This document shows, piece by piece, positions 60,601 to 64,000 of a stretch of DNA of 64,000 bases (positions are counted from its first letter, which is position 1; every line of letters begins with the position of its first letter). Location: the NCBI RefSeq assembly GCF_006636215.1, contig NZ_VIFM01000006.1, positions 1 to 64,000 of the forward strand. The letters are read 5' to 3'. This stretch comes from Myxococcus llanfairpwllgwyngyllgogerychwyrndrobwllllantysiliogogogochensis (GTDB lineage Bacteria > Myxococcota > Myxococcia > Myxococcales > Myxococcaceae). A program made the translations under genes and the position numbers. The notes beneath the pieces were generated by a model. That model saw only the letters and a program-made list of their open reading frames with translations. It made no database searches and had not been told where the DNA came from.

Positions 60601-60806
60601 CCATCCGCTACTGGCTTGGGGTCGTCTGCCGCTTCTCCTTCCATCTGCGCGATGAGCTGCCAGACACGGGCAAGTCGGCCACGCAGGTGCTCGCGGACGC
60701 AACGGCCACATTTGCCCGGGAGACCCCGCTGCCAGGTCAGAAGGGGGCGCCACCCACGCCGCCGCCTCGCCCGACAGGCACGCCTCACGATGAACCGAAG
60801 GCGTGA
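57666..60806 (+). CDS. KAP-family P-loop NTPase with N-terminal Clp-N-like region
   Basis: From ATG 57666 the protein has 1,046 residues. The first 170 have two helical repeats like the Clp N-domain: PLHVLAGFLHVGARVRD and REVHARHLAGALLAP. A Pro-rich linker follows (about 230-280). The KAP NTPase shows GLFGDWGTGKSFFMSKM (Walker A, near 340) and IVLYIDDLDRCPEERIVQV (Walker B, near 700), with two membrane segments inserted between them (about 530-575) and coiled coils around these. KAP NTPases occur in phage-defence and signalling systems. It is divergent from sdpRI. The RASDIV-type partner genes are not seen. The role may be defence; this is inference. Confidence 0.8.
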   Translation: MSVLPGVDLNDPLPGRVFKLLAARRFGDPLLSEANRARALAAMLQHPDWGGLPSNLRLSDTTQAVLDAAREISGSPAVTPLHVLAGFLHVGARVRDTSASYIYHLADSLPGLERWMNVSGPRGEGGAVDLSHPTLVPLLRAARVYAQFTGTHPREVHARHLAGALLAPAPQGFSPLELELAGSMGSEKAASEVLHSLRQGLVMFLDGGEQRHDPPATWRIVFSLPRLLSLLPPEEPTTGASPSIHESPLPETQGPQAPTGAEGPAEHAAPPNDGAGLASSIGSDFLLEPVGGIRSDVVDGVDLADRLNIEPDVSALASIIAARSVEPPLAIGLFGDWGTGKSFFMSKMEKRLRMICAQEPPVQDAAGNLYYFRHIAQIRFNAWHYSDGNLWASLMARLFEGLSRYGMENGRADVEEKLRAQLRSAEVVLGDAQGRITVAQARRQQAEQHARDVHQRQRQLEATFLRGVGKGVLDKVKDQLSEQIAARWPEFGPKELLKWHDQLHQGWGRFTELWAWVRQGGRARAALLIFAALVTTVGPFALATLFGSEFWGKVVSAVGGLLTSLAGWSAFLLPKVNKVFAALDAARKDLDTIDATLVKDVQTKLGELEKEEASAQEVARKASVEVERLKTDLAKAHPTQRLRDFLSDRDQSGDYRQHLGLISLIRNDLSALSDLLGSARDTQSAGLPAVDRIVLYIDDLDRCPEERIVQVLEAVHLLLAFPLFVVVVGVDSRWLLHALKKRFEAFSSEDAATPQAYLEKIFQIPFTLHRMEADGFGQLIDFLLPTATKSQGTAPPAHVTPSTSPLAVSPEAPARPPVPPMQGPQRDVHPTAGGTSKQPAVVTPKPMLKLRPRLLQLSPTEVAVIKRMWRLIPTPRATNRLANCYRLLRVRLSESREAAFLGKAGPAEYPLVVTLLAMMIGFPEEFSHVLQRAKDPGLTQKNWGELRDLFASDTRLAQLARTLAQLDLEKSVDSLPIESIRYWLGVVCRFSFHLRDELPDTGKSATQVLADATATFARETPLPGQKGAPPTPPPRPTGTPHDEPKA

Positions 60807-60933
60807 GCACGTCCCAGTCCGTCCTGTCCACTGAGGCAGGACGCACGCGCGAAGGCGACACGCTGACAGCGCACGGGCCCCGAGCGTATCGAATGGGTCT
60901 TCGATGCGCGGGGCGGCCCACACGCACATATGA

Positions 60934-60996
60934 ACTGGTCGGTTAAAAAGTGTTGACGAGGGAGACCTCGGGCTCTAGATATTTTAAACGACCGGT
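60934..60996 (+). promoter_or_regulatory. Promoter with paired TetR-type half-sites upstream of the SDR-TetR operon
   Basis: TTGACG (60953-60958), a 17-base spacer and TAGATA (60976-60981) form a near-consensus promoter. It is flanked by ACTGGTCGGTTAAAA (60934-60948) and TTTTAAACGACCGGT (60982-60996), inverted repeats matching at 13 of 15 positions. The repressor encoded downstream is the obvious ligand. Confidence 0.75.
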
Positions 60997-61014
60997 ACAT
61001 AAGTTGAGGCCGAC

Positions 61015-61755
61015 ATGGCGGAGTTCAGTGGCAAGGCGGCATTGGTGACGGGTGGTACGCGGGGAATCGGCGCTGCCATCGTCCGGCATCTGGCGAGGGG
61101 CGGCGCGGACGTCGCCTTCACCTATGCGAGCTCCGGGGAGAAGGCGGCCGCGCTGGTGGATGAACTCACGGCGCAGGGCCGCCGCTGCGTGGCCATCCAG
61201 GCGGACAGTGGTGACGCCCACGCGGTCCGGCAAGCCGTGGAGCGCGCGGCGTCGGAGCTGGGGCGCCTCGACATCCTGGTCAACAACGCCGGCATCTTCC
61301 CGTCCGGACCGTTTGAAGGAGTCTCCCTCGAGGAAATCGACCGGACCCTGGCGGTCCATGTCCGAGGCGTGTTCGTCGCCGCTCAAGCCGCGCTCGCCCA
61401 CATGACCCACGGTGGCCGCATCATCTCCATCGGCTCGTGCTTCGCTCAGCGCGTTCCCTATGGCGGCGTCACGCTCTACGCGATGAGCAAGTCCGCGCTG
61501 GTGGGCCTCACGAAGGGCCTGGCGCGGGAAGTCGGTGAGCGAGGCATCACCGTGAACGTGGTCGACCCCGGGTCGACCGATACGGACATGAATCCGGCGG
61601 ATGGCCCCCAGGTCTCGGCCGAGCTGGCGCTCATGGCGGTCAAGCACTTCGCTCGACCCGAGGACATCGCCGCCACCGTCGGACATCTGGCGGGCCCGAG
61701 CGGGCGCTTCATCACGGGGGCTTCTATCGCGGTCGATGGCGGCTTCACCGCGTGA
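61015..61755 (+). CDS. Short-chain dehydrogenase/reductase
   Basis: The protein is 246 residues of the classical SDR type, a soluble NAD(P)-dependent oxidoreductase. [17 protein letters not shown] binds the cofactor, [12 protein letters not shown] and [12 protein letters not shown] carry the Asn and Ser, and [17 protein letters not shown] carries the intact [19 protein letters not shown] and [12 protein letters not shown] complete the fold. The substrate is unknown. It is the first gene of a two-gene operon with a TetR regulator, under the promoter at 60934-60996; such pairs often respond to a xenobiotic or carbonyl compound. Confidence 0.9.
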   Translation: MAEFSGKAALVTGGTRGIGAAIVRHLARGGADVAFTYASSGEKAAALVDELTAQGRRCVAIQADSGDAHAVRQAVERAASELGRLDILVNNAGIFPSGPFEGVSLEEIDRTLAVHVRGVFVAAQAALAHMTHGGRIISIGSCFAQRVPYGGVTLYAMSKSALVGLTKGLAREVGERGITVNVVDPGSTDTDMNPADGPQVSAELALMAVKHFARPEDIAATVGHLAGPSGRFITGASIAVDGGFTA

Positions 61756-62411
61756 CCCGCGTCAGCAGGCGACAGATGACGACGAAGAAGGCGAAGAAGC
61801 AGAAGCCCGTCTCCGTGATGGGGCGGCCCCGAGGGTTCGACCGCGACGAGGCGCTCGTCGAGGCCATGCGTGTCTTCTGGGCACGTGGCTACGAAGGCAC
61901 GTCCATCCAGGACCTCGTCGAGGCGATGGGCGTCAACAAGCCCAGCCTCTATTCCATCTTCGGCTGCAAGGAGGAACTCTTCCGTGAAGCCGTCGAACTC
62001 TATGACCGGACCGAAGGCATCCATGTCTCGCGCAGCCTGGAGGAAGCGACCTCCGCGCGCGAGGCGGTGGAGGACATGCTGCGCGCCAATGCACGGGCCT
62101 ATACGGCCGCCGACAAGCCACGCGGGTGCATGATTGTCCTGGCGTCGCTGTTGGGTGCGCCGGAGAACGAGGCGGTGCGGACCTTCCTCGCGGAGAACCG
62201 CCTGAGCGGTGAGCGCGCGTTGAAGCGCCGGCTTCAGCGGGGAGTCGCCAACGGAGAGCTTCCCAAGTCCACTCCCGTGGAGAAGCTCGCCGCGTTCTAC
62301 ACCACGGTGCTCGAGGGCCTGTCCATCCAGGCCCGCGATGGTGCTTCCGTCGAGAAGCTGACCGCCATCATCGATGCCGCGATGCTCGCGTGGCCACCTG
62401 TCGCCGGTTGA
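61752..62411 (+). CDS. TetR/AcrR-family repressor
   Basis: The protein is 219 residues. It starts at GTG 61752 (overlapping the SDR stop TGA) or at ATG 61776 ([10 protein letters not shown]). The DNA-binding part is [40 protein letters not shown] and [18 protein letters not shown]. The C-terminal ligand domain has [17 protein letters not shown] and [19 protein letters not shown], as in TetR_C subfamilies with a Cys-containing pocket. It probably represses its own operon through the inverted repeat at 60934-60996. Confidence 0.88.
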   Translation: MTRVSRRQMTTKKAKKQKPVSVMGRPRGFDRDEALVEAMRVFWARGYEGTSIQDLVEAMGVNKPSLYSIFGCKEELFREAVELYDRTEGIHVSRSLEEATSAREAVEDMLRANARAYTAADKPRGCMIVLASLLGAPENEAVRTFLAENRLSGERALKRRLQRGVANGELPKSTPVEKLAAFYTTVLEGLSIQARDGASVEKLTAIIDAAMLAWPPVAG

Positions 62412-62504
62412 GCTGTCATCAACGAGCCAGGCCCCGCCGACTCTCGCCCCCTTGGGCAGTTCATCCGCGCGGGCTCGTAGGTGCCGAGGCGGAAGCGGGG
62501 GCCT

Positions 62505-64000
62505 TTAGCGGTTCTGGATGACGAGTCGCGCTTCGTCCCAGACGAGCCCATGACGCAGCAAGGTCTCCGAGAGTGGTGCTCCCGCGGGCGGAGGATGCGC
62601 CAGGGTGTCGAAGTGGAGGAGTCGGAGGGTGCGGTCGGAGGACGCCGAGGCCAGCACGGACATCCCAGGTGAGAAGGCCACCGCCGAGACAAAGCCCTGT
62701 TGGCCTCGGACGCTGCCCAGCAAGTCCCCGCTGGGAAGGCTCCAGACCTTCACCCGCATGTCCATGCCGCCGGAGGCCAGGAACCTGCCATCGGGCGACA
62801 CGCTCAGCGACAGCACGCCCACGGCGCCCTCATCCATGCTCTTCAGCAGGAGGCCATCGCTGGCGTTCCAGAGCCGGATGGGCTGCTTCATCCCCGCCGT
62901 CACCAGGTGGTTGTCGCCCGGCGTGAAGGCCAGGGCGCGGACGCGGTCTCCGACGTCCCACTGGCGCAGGGGCTGGCGCCGCGCCAGGTCCCAGAGACGC
63001 ACGACCTTGTCCGCGCCTCCGGAGGCAAGTCGCGTCCCAGTCGAGTCGATGGCCAGGGCCCAGAGCTTCCCCGTGTGCCCGACGAGTCGCCCGAGCTGCG
63101 CGCCGTCCGGCACCGACCACAAGGAGACGTCCCGCTCATCGCCCACGGCGAGGACCTTCCCGTCCGGACTGAAGGCGAGCGCCCGCACCGAGCCTTTCAC
63201 CGTGGGCAGCTCACGGAGCTGCAGGCCCGTGGCGGCTTCGAGCAAGCGCACCTGTCCCGTCAGTGTGCCCGCCGCGAGAAGCCGACGGTCCGGGCTCGAC
63301 GCGAGCGAGACCACCGCCTCCGCGCGCTCTGCTCGTGATGCGGGGGCGCTCCTGTCCGCGAGGTTCCAGCGGCGCACGCCGTCCTCCGCCCCGGTGAGGA
63401 GTTCCTGCTCCTGGGTGAAGGCCAGCGCTTCCACCCAGGCCTCGTGACCTCGAAGCAGGACCTCGGCGGGTGAGGCGGGCCGGGCCCAGACATGCAGCGC
63501 TCCATCCATTCCCCCGGACGCGAAGGTGCGTCCATCCGGCGACAAGGCGATGCACGCCACGGCGGCGCGGTGGGCATCCAGGCGCTCCAGCAGCTCGCCG
63601 CTGCGCGCATCGAAGAGCTGCACGCGCCCATCCCAGCCCGCCTGGACGACGAGTCGGAACAGGGGGTCGATGGCTGTCGTCGAGATGTCGGCCTGAATCC
63701 TCAACACGTCGACGAGCTGCCCGGACCGGGGATTCCAGAAGCGGATGGAATGGTCCGAGGCCGCCGACATGGCGAGGCTTCCATCGGCGGAGAAGGCGGC
63801 CGACACCACCATCTCCTCATGGCCGGTGAGGCGATGGAGCGCCTCGCGGGTCTCCAGGTCCCAGACGCGAGCGGTCTTGTCCATGCTCGTCGACAGCAGC
63901 AACCGGCCGTCACCCGAGAAGGCCACGGCGACGGCATACGCGTCGTGCTCGAAACGCAGTTGCTCCGTGCCTGTCCCCACGTCCCAGACGCGCACGGTCT
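62505..64000 (-). CDS. WD40-repeat protein (5' end outside the window)
   Basis: At least 497 residues, open to the window edge. Twelve or so WD40 blades are visible, for example VAFSGDGRLLLSTSMDKTAR, VWDLETREALHRLTGHEEMV, ALSPDGRTFASGGMDGALHV, ALAIDSTGTRLASGGADKVV, LSVSPDGRFLASGGMDMRVK and SAVAFSPGMSVLASASSDRT. In myxobacteria such repeats often follow an N-terminal Ser/Thr kinase or trypsin domain, which would lie beyond the edge. It has a scaffold or signalling role. The gene ends at 62505 after LVIQNR. Confidence 0.85.
   Translation of the reverse strand, partial: TVRVWDVGTGTEQLRFEHDAYAVAVAFSGDGRLLLSTSMDKTARVWDLETREALHRLTGHEEMVVSAAFSADGSLAMSAASDHSIRFWNPRSGQLVDVLRIQADISTTAIDPLFRLVVQAGWDGRVQLFDARSGELLERLDAHRAAVACIALSPDGRTFASGGMDGALHVWARPASPAEVLLRGHEAWVEALAFTQEQELLTGAEDGVRRWNLADRSAPASRAERAEAVVSLASSPDRRLLAAGTLTGQVRLLEAATGLQLRELPTVKGSVRALAFSPDGKVLAVGDERDVSLWSVPDGAQLGRLVGHTGKLWALAIDSTGTRLASGGADKVVRLWDLARRQPLRQWDVGDRVRALAFTPGDNHLVTAGMKQPIRLWNASDGLLLKSMDEGAVGVLSLSVSPDGRFLASGGMDMRVKVWSLPSGDLLGSVRGQQGFVSAVAFSPGMSVLASASSDRTLRLLHFDTLAHPPPAGAPLSETLLRHGLVWDEARLVIQNR

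Overview
The window is GC-rich DNA with large, densely packed genes, abundant lipoproteins, WD40/LRR proteins, secreted metalloproteases, and PAAR-like/AHH/Imm11 effector-immunity genes. This mix points to a myxobacterium, most likely the Myxococcus/Corallococcus/Pyxidicoccus group (inference from gene content and style; no rRNA marker gene is present).

Layout. (1) 0-3.8 kb: a mobile/defence segment. A Thoeris-type anti-phage pair is present: thsB (TIR-like) followed by thsA (SIR2 plus SLOG). An IS630-family element sits inside thsB at a CTAG site, and removing it in silico restores one 172-codon frame. The segment ends in a tRNA-like 3' end and a strong hairpin. (2) 3.9-6.7 kb: an uncharacterised 552-residue protein, a small helical protein and an Imm11 immunity protein, which could be a toxin-immunity set. 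(3) 7-14 kb: envelope and secreted proteins (cytochrome-like lipoprotein, LRR protein, PP2C-like phosphatase, metalloprotease with a lectin domain, LVIVD-repeat lipoprotein). (4) 14.4-19.3 kb: a four-gene, fully overlapping operon on the minus strand (GT2, radical SAM, GT2, kinase-like/double glycosyltransferase), with no recognised product. (5) 19.4-23.2 kb: a minus-strand operon of PAAR-like DUF4150, catalytically dead ketosynthase-like protein, AHH nuclease, Imm11 and Imm49, which looks like a type VI secretion cargo module. (6) 23.5-28.8 kb: a secreted carboxypeptidase-regulatory-like lipoprotein, a HEXXH metalloprotease and a low-complexity Gly/Ser/Ala protein pair.

(7) 28.9-42 kb: a class I lanthipeptide locus with lanC, two related precursors, lanB, an HlyD adaptor, a C39-peptidase ABC exporter, an MBL-fold hydrolase and an RND-type adaptor. 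A third, cysteine-free precursor and an internally deleted lanB relic lie at the far end. A 15-bp palindrome stands upstream of both related precursors and, with one change, in a decayed third copy. Duplicated lanB-start and lanC fragments show that the locus has been rearranged repeatedly.

(8) 42-57 kb: a trypsin-like lipoprotein lacking its catalytic serine, a membrane-anchored class III cyclase, a WD40-like protein, an SDR lacking the usual lysine, a PDZ/S41 protease, a K+-dependent-type membrane pyrophosphatase, small membrane proteins, an alpha/beta hydrolase, and an sdpR-sdpI pair. (9) 57-64 kb: a KAP-family P-loop NTPase with an N-terminal Clp-N-like region, an SDR-TetR operon with a near-consensus promoter flanked by inverted-repeat half-sites, and the 3' part of a WD40 protein running off the window.

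The best candidates for undescribed biology are the GT2/radical SAM/GT2/kinase-GT operon, the 3997-6629 effector-like unit, and the lanthipeptide locus with its MBL hydrolase and cysteine-free precursor.
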